From assembly GCF_034314165.1 (NCBI RefSeq), contig NZ_JAVIWK010000001.1, positions 2,185,001-2,249,000 of the forward strand: a stretch of 64,000 nucleotides of DNA, given 5' to 3'. The DNA comes from Pseudomonas sp. Bout1 (GTDB taxonomy: Bacteria > Pseudomonadota > Gammaproteobacteria > Pseudomonadales > Pseudomonadaceae). The position numbers and the translations under genes were made by a program. The notes beneath the pieces were generated by a model. The model had not been told where the DNA came from, did not search any database, and saw only the letters and a list, made by a program, of their open reading frames with translations. Below, in pieces: positions 51,953-61,305 of the stretch; the stretch's first letter is position 1; the number at the start of each line of letters is the position of its first letter.

Positions 51953-52897
51953 ATGACTCAACCGATTGTCGTGGCGGCACTGTATAAGTTCGTCACCCTC
52001 GAAGATTACGTCGCCCTGCGCGAGCCACTGTTGCAGGCAATGGTCGACAACGGCATCAAGGGCACCTTGCTGATCGCCGAAGAAGGCATCAACGGCACTG
52101 TTTCCGGTAGCCGCGAAGGCATTGATGGCTTGATGGCCTGGCTCAAGAACGACCCACGCATGGACGACATCGACCATAAAGAGTCGTACTGCGACGAGCA
52201 GCCGTTCTACCGCACCAAGGTCAAGCTCAAGAAAGAGATCGTGACCCTGGGCGTCGAAGGTGTCGACCCGAACAAAAAAGTCGGCACCTACGTCAACCCG
52301 CAAGACTGGAATGCGCTGATCAACGACCCCGAAGTGTTGCTGATCGATACCCGCAACGACTACGAAGTGTCCATCGGCACCTTTGAAGGCGCGATCGACC
52401 CGAAGACCACCAGTTTTCGCGAGTTTCCGGACTACATCAAAGCCAACTTCGACCCGGCCAAACACAAGAAAGTCGCCATGTTCTGCACCGGTGGCATTCG
52501 TTGCGAAAAAGCCTCGAGCTACATGCTCGGCGAGGGTTTTGGCGAGGTGTATCACCTCAAGGGCGGCATCCTGAAGTACCTCGAAGAGGTGCCGCAGGCA
52601 GAAACCAAATGGCAGGGCGACTGCTTTGTGTTCGACAATCGGGTGACCGTGCGCCACGACTTGAGCGAAGGCGACTACGATCAATGTCATGCCTGCCGCA
52701 CACCGGTCAGCGTAGAAGACCGTGCATCCGAACACTACGTGGCTGGCATCAGTTGCCCGCATTGCTGGGATAAGCTTTCCGAGAAGACCCGTCGCAGCGC
52801 GATCGACCGGCAAAAGCAGATTGAACTGGCCAAGGCCCGCAATATGCCGCACCCGATAGGCTACAACTACAAGCAATCTCCATCCTCCGAGGCCTGA
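51953..52897 (+). CDS. trhO: tRNA uridine(34) hydroxylase (rhodanese-related)
   Basis: Hydroxylates U34 of tRNA, an oxygen-dependent route to ho5U. The 314-residue protein has an N-terminal acylphosphatase-like domain ([44 protein letters not shown]) and a rhodanese domain with active-site [14 protein letters not shown] near residue 182, then a C-terminal Cys-rich part ([12 protein letters not shown]...CPHCWDKL) with four Cys arranged for zinc. ATG 51953 follows GGAG and gives the conserved start; the longer open frame is not needed. Confidence 0.95.
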   Translation: MTQPIVVAALYKFVTLEDYVALREPLLQAMVDNGIKGTLLIAEEGINGTVSGSREGIDGLMAWLKNDPRMDDIDHKESYCDEQPFYRTKVKLKKEIVTLGVEGVDPNKKVGTYVNPQDWNALINDPEVLLIDTRNDYEVSIGTFEGAIDPKTTSFREFPDYIKANFDPAKHKKVAMFCTGGIRCEKASSYMLGEGFGEVYHLKGGILKYLEEVPQAETKWQGDCFVFDNRVTVRHDLSEGDYDQCHACRTPVSVEDRASEHYVAGISCPHCWDKLSEKTRRSAIDRQKQIELAKARNMPHPIGYNYKQSPSSEA

Positions 52898-52900
52898 GCC

Positions 52901-53536
52901 ATGTCCGCGCGCCTGCTCTATGTAATGGATCCGATGTGCTCCTGGTGCTGGGGTTTTGCCCCAGTGGCCAAGGCGCTGGTTGAGCAGGCCCAGGCCGCAG
53001 GCGTGGAGCTGCACCTGGTGGTGGGCGGCTTGCGCACCGGCAGTGGCGCGGCGCTGGAGCCGACTACCCGGCGCTACATTCTTGAGCATTGGCAGGCGGT
53101 GACCGACGCCACCGGCCAGCCGTTCAAGGTCGAGGGCGCGCTGCCTGAAGGGTTTGTGTACGACACCGAGCCGGCTTGCCGCGCCGTGGTCACCGCCCGC
53201 AGCCTGGCGCCGGATTGCGCTTGGAAACTGTTGGGCCTGATCCAGCAGGCGTTCTACGTCGAGGGTCGCGACGTGACCCGCGCCGACGTACTGGTGGAGC
53301 TGGCCGAGACCGCCGGCGTGCCGCGTATCGAGTTCGCCGAGGCTTTCGACCGGGCCGACCAGCATGCGGCCACCGCGGCAGATTTCACCTGGGTCCAGGA
53401 TTTGGGCATCGCCGGTTTCCCGACTTTGCTGGCAGAGCGTAATGGGCAGTTGGCGCTGCTGACCAACGGCTATCAGCCGCTGTCCGAGTTGTCGCCCTTG
53501 CTGAGTCGCTGGCTGGAGCGAGCTGCCTGTGCATGA
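52901..53536 (+). CDS. DsbA family thioredoxin-fold protein (CSWC)
   Basis: A 211-residue thioredoxin-like protein of the DsbA/FrnE branch: MSARLLYVMDPMCSWCWGFAPV, redox motif CSWC at residues 13-16, an inserted helical domain, and the cis-proline segment GIAGFPTLLAERNG near residue 170. There is no signal peptide, so it is cytoplasmic. It may reduce or isomerise disulfides or conjugate glutathione; unknown. It starts three bases after trhO and overlaps the ABC gene by eight bases, so all three are co-transcribed. Confidence 0.88.
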   Translation: MSARLLYVMDPMCSWCWGFAPVAKALVEQAQAAGVELHLVVGGLRTGSGAALEPTTRRYILEHWQAVTDATGQPFKVEGALPEGFVYDTEPACRAVVTARSLAPDCAWKLLGLIQQAFYVEGRDVTRADVLVELAETAGVPRIEFAEAFDRADQHAATAADFTWVQDLGIAGFPTLLAERNGQLALLTNGYQPLSELSPLLSRWLERAACA

Positions 53537-55349
53537 TCAGCCAGATCCCGTAGAGCAACCCAAGCGTGTTGACCGCCTGACCTGGGCCGAAATCCGCCGA
53601 CTGGCCCTGCATCACAAGAAATCCCTGTGGGTCGCCAATGGCGTTGCCGTGCTGGCGACCCTGTGCAGCGTGCCGATCCCGTTGCTGCTGCCGTTGCTGG
53701 TGGATGAAGTGCTGCTGGGTCACGGCGACGCTGCACTGAAGGTGATGAACCACGCGCTGCCCCTGGGTTGGCAGAAGGCCGCCGGTTATATCGGCCTGAT
53801 GCTGCTGGTGACCTTGCTGTTGCGTTGCGGCGCCCTGGTGTTCAACGTGTTGCAGGCGCGCTTGTTTGCGCGGCTGGCCAAGGACATCGTCTATCGCATT
53901 CGCGTACGGCTGATCGAGCGCCTCAAGCGCATTTCCCTCAGCGAATACGAAAGCCTGGGCAGCGGCACGGTGACCACACACCTGGTCACCGACCTGGACA
54001 CAGTCGACAAGTTTGTGGGTGAAACCCTCAGTCGTTTCCTGGTGGCGATGCTCACATTAGTGGGCACCTCGGGCATCCTGATGTGGATGCATTGGAAGCT
54101 GGCGCTGTTGATCCTGCTGTTCAACCCGTTGGTGATCTACGCCACGGTGCAGTTGGGCAAGCGGGTCAAGCACCTGAAGAAGCTGGAAAACGACAGCACT
54201 TCGCGGTTTACCCAGGCGTTGACCGAAACCCTCGATGCGATCCAGGAAGTGCGCGCCGGCAACCGCCAGCGCTTTTTCCTCGGGCGCCTGGGCCAGCGTG
54301 CCCAGGAAGTGCGGGATTTTGCGATCAATTCCCAGTGGAAAAGCGACGCGTCGAGCCGCGCCAGTGGCTTGCTGTTCCAGTTTGGTATCGACATTTTCCG
54401 CGCCGCGGCGATGCTGACGGTGCTGTTTTCCGACCTTTCCATCGGCCAGATGCTCGCGGTGTTCAGTTACCTGTGGTTCATGATCAGCCCGGTGGAACAA
54501 CTGCTGAACCTGCAATACGCCTACTACGCAGCGGGCGGGGCGCTGACGCGAATCAACGAACTGCTGGCCCGCGCCGATGAACCGCAATACGCCGGTGGCG
54601 CCGATCCGTTTACCGGGCGCGAGACCGTTGGCATCGAGGTGCGTGGCCTGAACTTCGGCTACGGCGAAGACCTGGTGCTCGACCAGTTGAACCTGAACAT
54701 TGCCCCGGGTGAAAAAGTCGCAATCGTCGGTGCCAGTGGCGGCGGTAAAAGTACCCTGGTGCAACTGTTGCTGGGGCTGTATACACCGCAGGCGGGCACC
54801 ATCCGCTTTGGGGGCGCGACCCAGCAGGAAATCGGCCTGGAGACGATTCGCGAAAATGTCTCCGTGGTGCTGCAACACCCCGCGCTGTTCAACGACACGG
54901 TGCGCGCCAACCTGACCATGGGCCGCGAGCGCAGCGACCAGGCGTGCTGGCAGGCACTGGAAATTGCCCAGCTGGACGCAACCGTCAGGGCGCTGCCATT
55001 GGGCCTGGACAGTGTGGTGGGGCGCTCCGGCGTGCGCTTCTCCGGCGGGCAGCGTCAGCGCCTGGCCATTGCACGCATGGTGCTGGCGGAGCCAAAAGTG
55101 GTGATACTCGACGAAGCCACCTCGGCGCTCGATGCGGCGACCGAATACAACCTGCATCAGGCGCTGGCGCGGTTTCTCAGTGGCCGTACCACCTTGATCA
55201 TCGCCCACCGGCTGTCGGCGGTGAAGCAGGCGGATCGGGTATTGGTGTTTGATGGCGGGCATATTGCCGAAGATGGCGACCATCAACAGCTGATTGCTGA
55301 TGGCGGCCTGTACGCCAAACTTTACGGTCACTTGCAACAAGTGCGGTGA
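53529..55349 (+). CDS. ABC exporter (fused permease-ATPase half transporter)
   Basis: A 606-residue half-transporter of the MsbA/lipid-drug exporter type. Six hydrophobic segments lie in about 35-320; the nucleotide-binding domain has Walker A VAIVGASGGGKSTLVQLLLGLYTP near residue 402, signature RFSGGQRQRLAIARMVLAEP near 500, Walker B VVILDEATSALD and the H-loop IIAHRLSAV. It starts with GTG inside the 3' end of the dsbA-like gene. The same ABC gene next to rbdA is known in P. aeruginosa (PA0860-PA0861). Substrate unknown. Confidence 0.93.
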   Translation: MHDQPDPVEQPKRVDRLTWAEIRRLALHHKKSLWVANGVAVLATLCSVPIPLLLPLLVDEVLLGHGDAALKVMNHALPLGWQKAAGYIGLMLLVTLLLRCGALVFNVLQARLFARLAKDIVYRIRVRLIERLKRISLSEYESLGSGTVTTHLVTDLDTVDKFVGETLSRFLVAMLTLVGTSGILMWMHWKLALLILLFNPLVIYATVQLGKRVKHLKKLENDSTSRFTQALTETLDAIQEVRAGNRQRFFLGRLGQRAQEVRDFAINSQWKSDASSRASGLLFQFGIDIFRAAAMLTVLFSDLSIGQMLAVFSYLWFMISPVEQLLNLQYAYYAAGGALTRINELLARADEPQYAGGADPFTGRETVGIEVRGLNFGYGEDLVLDQLNLNIAPGEKVAIVGASGGGKSTLVQLLLGLYTPQAGTIRFGGATQQEIGLETIRENVSVVLQHPALFNDTVRANLTMGRERSDQACWQALEIAQLDATVRALPLGLDSVVGRSGVRFSGGQRQRLAIARMVLAEPKVVILDEATSALDAATEYNLHQALARFLSGRTTLIIAHRLSAVKQADRVLVFDGGHIAEDGDHQQLIADGGLYAKLYGHLQQVR

Positions 55350-55424
55350 TTTAGCCTACGCTGAACTATCAGGAGCGGTTTTCACTCGCGTGCGTATTTT
55401 AGTAGTGCATGTGCAAGGGACCTC

Positions 55425-57887
55425 ATGAAGCAAAAGCAGACTCTCGGAACCCCTCGGTTATTGGGCATCGTCTGGCCCTTTATCGCCGTTGTACTGTTCC
55501 AGGCATTGTTAGGCTGCGTCAGTCTTTACGTGCTCTCGGCGGTGCGCGGGTATGTGGCGGGCGAAAGCCTGTGGTCCAAGGGCCAGAAAGACGCGATCTT
55601 TTACCTCACGCTGTACGCCGATAACCGCGACGAAGCCACGTTCCTCAAATACCAGAACGCAATTGCCGTGCCCCAGGGCGGGCATGAGCTGCGGCTGGCC
55701 CTCGACCGCCCGACCCCGGACCTGACCGCAGCGCGCCTGGGCATCCTCAAGGGCGGCAACCACCGTGACGACGTTTCCAGCCTGATCTGGCTGTACCTCA
55801 ACTTTCGTCATTTCAGTTACCTGGAAAAAGCCATCGAACTGTGGACCGTGGGCGACGGCTACCTGGTGCAGTTGGACGACCTGGCGCAGGAGATGCACCG
55901 GGCGATCCTGGCCCGCCAGGTCAGCAGCGCCGACGTGCGCAGCTGGAAGGAGCGGATCTTCGCCATCAACGACGGTGTGACACCGGCTGCGAAGGCCTTC
56001 AGTGATGCGTTGGGCGAAGGCTCGCGGATGATCCTGCGCCTGCTGCTGGTGACCAACCTGGCCACGGCACTGGGCTTGATCGTGCTGGCGCTGCTGCGCA
56101 CCCATAAGTTGTTGGCCCAGCGACACGCATTTGCCGATGCCCTGCAACTGGAGAAGGAGCGGGCGCAGATCACCCTGGAGTCGATTGGCGACGGAGTTAT
56201 CACCACCGATGTCGACGGCGCCATTGCCTATATGAACCCTGCAGCCGAGGCCTTGACCCATTGGAGGGCCGCCCAGGCCCAGGGGCTGCCACTCGCCGCA
56301 CTGTTCAACCTGCTGGATGAAAATGCCCAGGACGACGGCTTTACCCTTATCGAACACATACTGAGTGGGCAGCTCGGCGGTGGCAGCGAGCATTCGAAGC
56401 TGATCCAGCGCCTGGACGGCACCACGGTGTCGGTCACCCTGGTGGGGGCGCCGATCCGCAGTGCCGGCAAAGTGGTCGGTGCGGTGCTGGTGCTGCATGA
56501 CATGACCCAGGAACGTCAGTACATCGCCAACCTGTCCTGGCAGGCGACCCACGACGCGTTGACCGGCCTGGCCAACCGCCGCGAATTTGAATTTCGCCTG
56601 GAACAGGTGTTGCACAATGTCGGGCGCCAGCAAACCGGGCGCCACGCGTTGATGTTCCTCGACCTGGACCAGTTCAAGCTGGTCAACGACACGTGCGGGC
56701 ATGCGGCGGGTGATGAACTGTTGCGGCATATCTGCGCCCTGTTGCAGTCCGACTTGCGCGAAGGCGACACCCTGGCCCGGCTGGGCGGCGACGAGTTCGG
56801 CATCCTGCTGGAGAACTGCCCGGCGTCGGTGGCGGAAAAAATCGCCGAAAGCCTGCGCCATACCGTACAAAGCCTGCACTTTGTGTGGAAAGGCCGGCCG
56901 TTTGTCACCACGGTAAGTATCGGCCTGGTGCACATCACTCAAGTCCCGACCACCCTGGAAACCTCGCTGCGGGCCGCCGACATGGCGTGCTACATGGCCA
57001 AGGAGAAGGGCCGCAACCGGGTGCAGGTGTACCACGCCGATGACTCGGAATTGTCCCTGCGCTTTGGCGAGATGGCCTGGGTACAGCGCCTGCACATGGC
57101 CCTGGAAGAAAACCGTTTTTGCCTGTACGCCCAGGAAATTGCGTCCCTGGGGCACACGGAGCGGGGCGCCGGGCATATCGAAATACTGCTGCGCCTGCAT
57201 GACGAAGCAGGGCGGATCATCCTGCCGGACAGTTTTATCCCGGCCGCCGAACGTTACGGCCTGATGACATCCCTGGATCGCTGGGTGGTGGAAAACGTGT
57301 TCAAGATCATCGCCGGCTGCATGCGTGAGCGCCCGGGCCGGCCCATGGCCATGTGTGCGATCAATCTGTCAGGCATTACCATTGGTGATGAGGACTTTCT
57401 CGGGTTTTTGCGTGAGCAGTTCAAAGCCTACGGCATCCCACCAGAAATGATTTGTTTTGAAATTACAGAAACCAGCGCTATTTCGAATTTGGGTAGTGCG
57501 ATTCGTTTTATTAACGAGCTCAAAGAGTTAGGCTGCTATTTCTCCCTGGATGACTTCTGCGCCGGGATGTCCTCGTTCGCATATCTTAAACATTTACCTG
57601 TAGACTTCTTGAAGATCGATGGAAGTTTCGTAAAGGATATGCTGGACGACCCGATTAACCGCGCAATGGTCGAAGTGATCAATCACATCGGCCACGTCAT
57701 GGGTAAGCGCACAATTGCCGAATTTGTCGAGACACCCCAGATCGAACAAGCCTTGCTTGAGATCGGGGTTGACTATGCTCAGGGCTACCTGATCGAGCGA
57801 CCGCAGTTGTTTACCTTTGATAGTTTGCAGTGTCGACCTGTGCGACCGCAGCCTCTGTTATTCAGGGCGCCTGGCACGTTCCGATGA
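55425..57887 (+). CDS. rbdA: membrane-bound PAS-GGDEF-EAL c-di-GMP enzyme, RbdA homologue
   Basis: An 820-residue inner-membrane protein matching RbdA (regulator of biofilm dispersal) in length, domain order and neighbour. TM helix at ~13-35, periplasmic domain to ~200, TM at ~205-225, PAS at ~245-365, GGDEF with intact GGDEF motif near 454 and an RxxD inhibitory site (REGD) five residues before it, and EAL from ~550. In the EAL domain the motif is EIL (Glu near 586), DDF is kept (SLDDFCAGMSS), and ITETSAI and FLKIDGSFV retain metal and catalytic residues. RbdA hydrolyses c-di-GMP, with the GGDEF domain stimulatory via GTP. Confidence 0.9.
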   Translation: MKQKQTLGTPRLLGIVWPFIAVVLFQALLGCVSLYVLSAVRGYVAGESLWSKGQKDAIFYLTLYADNRDEATFLKYQNAIAVPQGGHELRLALDRPTPDLTAARLGILKGGNHRDDVSSLIWLYLNFRHFSYLEKAIELWTVGDGYLVQLDDLAQEMHRAILARQVSSADVRSWKERIFAINDGVTPAAKAFSDALGEGSRMILRLLLVTNLATALGLIVLALLRTHKLLAQRHAFADALQLEKERAQITLESIGDGVITTDVDGAIAYMNPAAEALTHWRAAQAQGLPLAALFNLLDENAQDDGFTLIEHILSGQLGGGSEHSKLIQRLDGTTVSVTLVGAPIRSAGKVVGAVLVLHDMTQERQYIANLSWQATHDALTGLANRREFEFRLEQVLHNVGRQQTGRHALMFLDLDQFKLVNDTCGHAAGDELLRHICALLQSDLREGDTLARLGGDEFGILLENCPASVAEKIAESLRHTVQSLHFVWKGRPFVTTVSIGLVHITQVPTTLETSLRAADMACYMAKEKGRNRVQVYHADDSELSLRFGEMAWVQRLHMALEENRFCLYAQEIASLGHTERGAGHIEILLRLHDEAGRIILPDSFIPAAERYGLMTSLDRWVVENVFKIIAGCMRERPGRPMAMCAINLSGITIGDEDFLGFLREQFKAYGIPPEMICFEITETSAISNLGSAIRFINELKELGCYFSLDDFCAGMSSFAYLKHLPVDFLKIDGSFVKDMLDDPINRAMVEVINHIGHVMGKRTIAEFVETPQIEQALLEIGVDYAQGYLIERPQLFTFDSLQCRPVRPQPLLFRAPGTFR

Positions 57888-57933
57888 AACATTTGCTGGT
57901 CTGTACATATCACACATCAAAAGGAGCCCGACA

Positions 57934-58731
57934 GTGATCGACACATTCAACAGAACCGGCCCGCTTATGGAAGCCTCGAGTTACCCCGCCTGGGCGCAAC
58001 AGCTGATCCAGGCCTGTAGCGAGAGCAAGCGCCGCGTTGTCGAACACGAACTGTACCAGCGCATGCGCGATAACAAGCTCAGCGCCAAGACCATGCGTCA
58101 CTACCTGATTGGTGGCTGGCCAGTGGTTGAACAGTTTGCGTTGTACATGGCACAGAACCTCACCAAGACCAAATTTGCCCGCCATCCTGGGGAGGACATG
58201 GCGCGCCGCTGGCTGATGCGCAATATTCGTGTGGAACTCAACCACGCCGATTATTGGGTGCATTGGGCCCGCGCCCATGGCGTCAGCCTGGAGGAGTTGC
58301 AGGCACAGGAGGTTCCGCCGGAGCTGCATGCACTGAGCCATTGGTGCTGGCACACCAGCTCGGCCGACTCGCTGATTGTCGCGATTGCCGCCACCAACTA
58401 CGCCATCGAGGGGGCCACTGGGGAGTGGTCCGCCGTGGTGTGTTCCAGCGGTGTCTACGCCGCGGCTTTCCCTGAAGAAGACCGCAAGCGCGCCATGAAG
58501 TGGCTGAAGATGCATGCCCAGTATGATGATGCTCACCCGTGGGAAGCGCTGGAAATCATCTGCACCCTGGCCGGCATGAATCCGACCAAGGAACTGCAGG
58601 TAGAGCTGCGTCAGGCGGTGTGCAAGAGCTACGACTACATGTACCTGTTCCTGGAACGTTGCATGCAGTTGGAAAAATCGGTGGCCACCACCCCCCGCAA
58701 ACAACCGGAACTGGTTGCCAGCGAGGCGTAA
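57934..58731 (+). CDS. TenA/PqqC/haem-oxygenase-fold protein
   Basis: A 265-residue all-helical protein. The region YPAWAQQLIQACSESKRRVVEHELYQRMRDNKLSAKTMRHYLIGGWPVVEQFALYMAQNL, HWCWHTSSADSLIVAIAATNYAIEGATGEWS and FPEEDRKRAMKWLKMHAQYDDAHPWEALEII fit the PqqC/TenA-like or iron-containing redox enzyme families (Glu and His residues spread over helices could bind a di-metal centre). GTG 57934 is chosen with AAGGAG seven bases before; the open frame upstream overlaps rbdA. A link to c-di-GMP signalling is only by position. Confidence 0.82.
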   Translation: MIDTFNRTGPLMEASSYPAWAQQLIQACSESKRRVVEHELYQRMRDNKLSAKTMRHYLIGGWPVVEQFALYMAQNLTKTKFARHPGEDMARRWLMRNIRVELNHADYWVHWARAHGVSLEELQAQEVPPELHALSHWCWHTSSADSLIVAIAATNYAIEGATGEWSAVVCSSGVYAAAFPEEDRKRAMKWLKMHAQYDDAHPWEALEIICTLAGMNPTKELQVELRQAVCKSYDYMYLFLERCMQLEKSVATTPRKQPELVASEA

Positions 58732-58740
58732 ACGGTGTGA

Positions 58741-58763
58741 TGGCGGGGTAGCTTACCCCGCCA
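58741..58763. terminator. hairpin between convergent genes
   Basis: TGGCGGGGTA / TACCCCGCCA, a 10-base perfect stem with a 3-base loop. The right arm overlaps the last codons and stop of the diguanylate cyclase gene. There is no T-run. Confidence 0.6.
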
Positions 58764-59679
58764 TTGCCAGGCGATTGCGGCCTTCGCGCTTGGCCACGTA
58801 CAAAGCACTGTCTGCCCGGCGTAACAGACTTTCGGCCGACTCTGCGGCCAGCAAGGTCGAGCAGCCCAGGCTCACTGTCAATTCGATACGTTCCTCATCC
58901 GCCCAATAATCCTGAGCCTGTGCCGCCTGGCGCAAGCGCTCGCCGACCATCGACGCCGCGTCCCGGCCGGTATTCGACAGCAGGATCAGAAATTCTTCCC
59001 CGCCAAACCGAAACACCATGTCCACATTGCGCAGTTGGCTTTTGATCGAGGCGGCGACCGCCTTGAGCACCTTGTCGCCTGTGGCATGACCGTGGCTGTC
59101 GTTGATGTGCTTGAAATGGTCGATGTCCAGCATCAGCAAGGACAACGGTTGCAGGTGCCGCCGGGCCATGTCGATTTCCCGTTGCAGGGTCTGGTCCATG
59201 GCGATGCGGTTGCCGGTTTCGGTCAACGGGTCGCGCAGGGCGCTACGGGTGGCCGCGCGATAGAGCAGGGCGTTGCGCATCGGGTAAAGCAGGGTGGCCA
59301 GCAGTGACTCCAGGTTGGCCAACTCGTCTTCGATGAAGCGCTGGTTGCGCCGAAATACCAGTTCGCCGAGGTGTTCGCCTTCGTGGCTCAGGGCATAGCT
59401 CACTGAGTGATGCCCACGGTGGCCATATTCCAGGCGCAGGTCGCTGGCTTCGTGACGATATTGCAGGGCGTCCAGCGGCACCAGGCGTTGGATCTCGCGG
59501 AAGAACAGCGCAAGAATGTGCTCCGGCTCCAGGCTGGTTTGCAACTGCATGCCCAGTTGCTGGCGAAGTTGCGCAACCGTGGCGGGGCGTCGTGTGAGAA
59601 GGGAAGGCTGACCAAAGCCCAGGCGTTGCAATTTGGCGCTGTCGAAGTCAATTGCGTTGGTCTGGGTCGGTGTTTTCAT
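58753..59679 (-). CDS. diguanylate cyclase (GGDEF protein)
   Basis: Makes c-di-GMP from two GTP. The 308-residue protein has an N-terminal ~130-residue GAF-like sensor region (LEPEHILALFFREIQRLVPLDALQYRHEASDLRLEYG) and a C-terminal GGDEF domain: RDPLTETGNRIAMDQTLQREI, LMLDIDHFKHINDSHGHATGDKVLKAVA, and FRFGGEEFLILL, motif GGEEF near residue 225. An RxxD I-site (RNVD) lies five residues before it, so product inhibition is possible. No membrane helix. The start at 59679 is the first ATG with a plausible leader. It converges with the haem-oxygenase-like gene, next to rbdA. Confidence 0.93.
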   Translation of the reverse strand: MKTPTQTNAIDFDSAKLQRLGFGQPSLLTRRPATVAQLRQQLGMQLQTSLEPEHILALFFREIQRLVPLDALQYRHEASDLRLEYGHRGHHSVSYALSHEGEHLGELVFRRNQRFIEDELANLESLLATLLYPMRNALLYRAATRSALRDPLTETGNRIAMDQTLQREIDMARRHLQPLSLLMLDIDHFKHINDSHGHATGDKVLKAVAASIKSQLRNVDMVFRFGGEEFLILLSNTGRDAASMVGERLRQAAQAQDYWADEERIELTVSLGCSTLLAAESAESLLRRADSALYVAKREGRNRLAMAG

Positions 59680-59848
59680 AAGCGTATGAGCCTCTAAGCA
59701 CAAAACTGTCTTACAGGCTGGGTGAGAGCGTCGTACTGTTCCTTCAGTTCCGTAGGACTGACGTACAGTCTAGCCCGGTTTGCTTGAGGGTATAACTGCC
59801 GCACGTCTTATAGCCGGGGCCGCGTTGCCGCTGGCCCCGGTGTGGGGC

Positions 59849-61123
59849 TTATTGTTTTTGCGGGTCAAACTGCTTGTCGCGGATAAACAGCGCCGGAATC
59901 ACGCCACAGATAAAGTACGCGCCGCCCATCACCAAAAATCCTACGCCGATCGAGCCATGGGACGCCAAAAAACCAATGGCGGCCGGTGCCACTGCCGCAC
60001 CGATCCGGCCAATGTTGTAGGCTCCGCCCACTGCCGAACCGCGAAATTTCGCTTCGAAGCTTTCGGTCATATAGGTCGCGTTCACGCCGTAGGGAATGCC
60101 GTACAGGAAGCCGAACACAATCAGCATCCACAGGATGTTGTCCGGGCTCTGGAACAGTACGATCACTGGCAGGAAAATCGCCGTGCCCAACGCGCCCACT
60201 GTGAACACCAGGCGCCGGCCCAGCCGGTCTGCCGCGAGCCCGGCGAGGATCTTGCCGAAAATCATCGCCGCGTAGGTGCCGACCATGTAACTGGTCATCG
60301 ACTTGAAGTTCATCCCCAGCTCGCCTTCCAGGTACGACGGCATCCAGTTATTGACCCCGTAGTAGCCGAACTGCAGGAAGCCTGCGGTCAACGCCCAGAG
60401 GATGAACATGCGGCTGGCCTTGGGGTCGCTGAAGATCAGCTTGAACATGCCGTCGGGTTTCTTCGCCGACACGCGCTTGATGCCTTCGGCTTTTTCCCGG
60501 GCACGTTCGGCTTGTGCCTTGATCCAGGCTTGCGGCTCCGGTACCAGGCGTTGCATCAGTACGGCGAGGATCACCGGGATGATTGCCACATAGAACAACC
60601 AGCGCCAGCCGTGGCTGGGCAAGATCCAGCCGGCGAGCAGCGTGGCGACGATGTACCCCACCGACCAGCCTGCCTGCAGGGTGCCGAGCACGGTGGTGCG
60701 GTAACGGGTCGGGACGTACTCGGCCATCAGCGTGTTGCACGCCACATACAGCGCGCCCAGCCCGAGGGAGGCGAAAAAGCGCGTGCTCGCGAACTGCCAA
60801 TAGCTGTGGGTCATGCCCAGGATCGCGGTACCGACGGAGAACAGCACGATGCTCCAGACCACGGTTCTCACCCGGCCAAAACGGTCACAGGCCCAGCCGC
60901 CGTAAATCCCGCCGATGGCCATCCCGGCCAGGGTAAAACTGCCCAGGCTGCCGGCCTCGACACTGGTCAGGCCGAACTCGGCCTTGAGGCTGCTGAGGCT
61001 GTAGGACAGCAGCATCAGGTCTGCACCATCGATCAGCAGGCCGAGGAAGCAGAAGATGAACACGATGATCCACAGATTGTTTTTCGCGGGCGACAACGCA
61101 CCCGCCGAAGTGGCGACTTCCAT
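59849..61123 (-). CDS. MFS transporter (aromatic-acid/sugar-acid AAHS-like)
   Basis: An inner-membrane protein of 424 residues with 12 hydrophobic segments. The first (FCFLGLLIDGADLMLLSYSLSSLKAEFGL) carries the Asp-containing DGxDxxxL motif of the AAHS family, and GGIYGGWACDRFGRVRTVVWS is the MFS loop motif, repeated as GLAADRLGRRLVFT in the second half. Substrates in this family are aromatic or short-chain acids. It lies downstream of the acyl-CoA dehydrogenase and IclR genes, which suggests uptake of the acid those enzymes degrade. Confidence 0.88.
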   Translation of the reverse strand: MEVATSAGALSPAKNNLWIIVFIFCFLGLLIDGADLMLLSYSLSSLKAEFGLTSVEAGSLGSFTLAGMAIGGIYGGWACDRFGRVRTVVWSIVLFSVGTAILGMTHSYWQFASTRFFASLGLGALYVACNTLMAEYVPTRYRTTVLGTLQAGWSVGYIVATLLAGWILPSHGWRWLFYVAIIPVILAVLMQRLVPEPQAWIKAQAERAREKAEGIKRVSAKKPDGMFKLIFSDPKASRMFILWALTAGFLQFGYYGVNNWMPSYLEGELGMNFKSMTSYMVGTYAAMIFGKILAGLAADRLGRRLVFTVGALGTAIFLPVIVLFQSPDNILWMLIVFGFLYGIPYGVNATYMTESFEAKFRGSAVGGAYNIGRIGAAVAPAAIGFLASHGSIGVGFLVMGGAYFICGVIPALFIRDKQFDPQKQ

Positions 61124-61193
61124 AGCGATACCTTGTTGTAGTTGTTAGGGCACAAGTTATGGGTGTTGCGGTAATACGGTTGGAACACGGTCA

Positions 61194-61281
61194 CTGTAGG
61201 AGCTGGCTTGCCTGCGATGCAGACAACTCGGTCTGGCAGTAACACCGCGGTGATGCCATCGCAGGCAAGCCAGCTCCCACA
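61194..61281. repeat. REP pair between acyl-CoA dehydrogenase and MFS genes
   Basis: CTGTAGGAGCTGGCTTGCCTGCGATGC and its inverse GCCATCGCAGGCAAGCCAGCTCCCAC. It lies within the presumed catabolic transcription unit. Confidence 0.9.
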
Positions 61282-61305
61282 TTGGTTTTGTGTTGTTCCC
61301 GAGCG

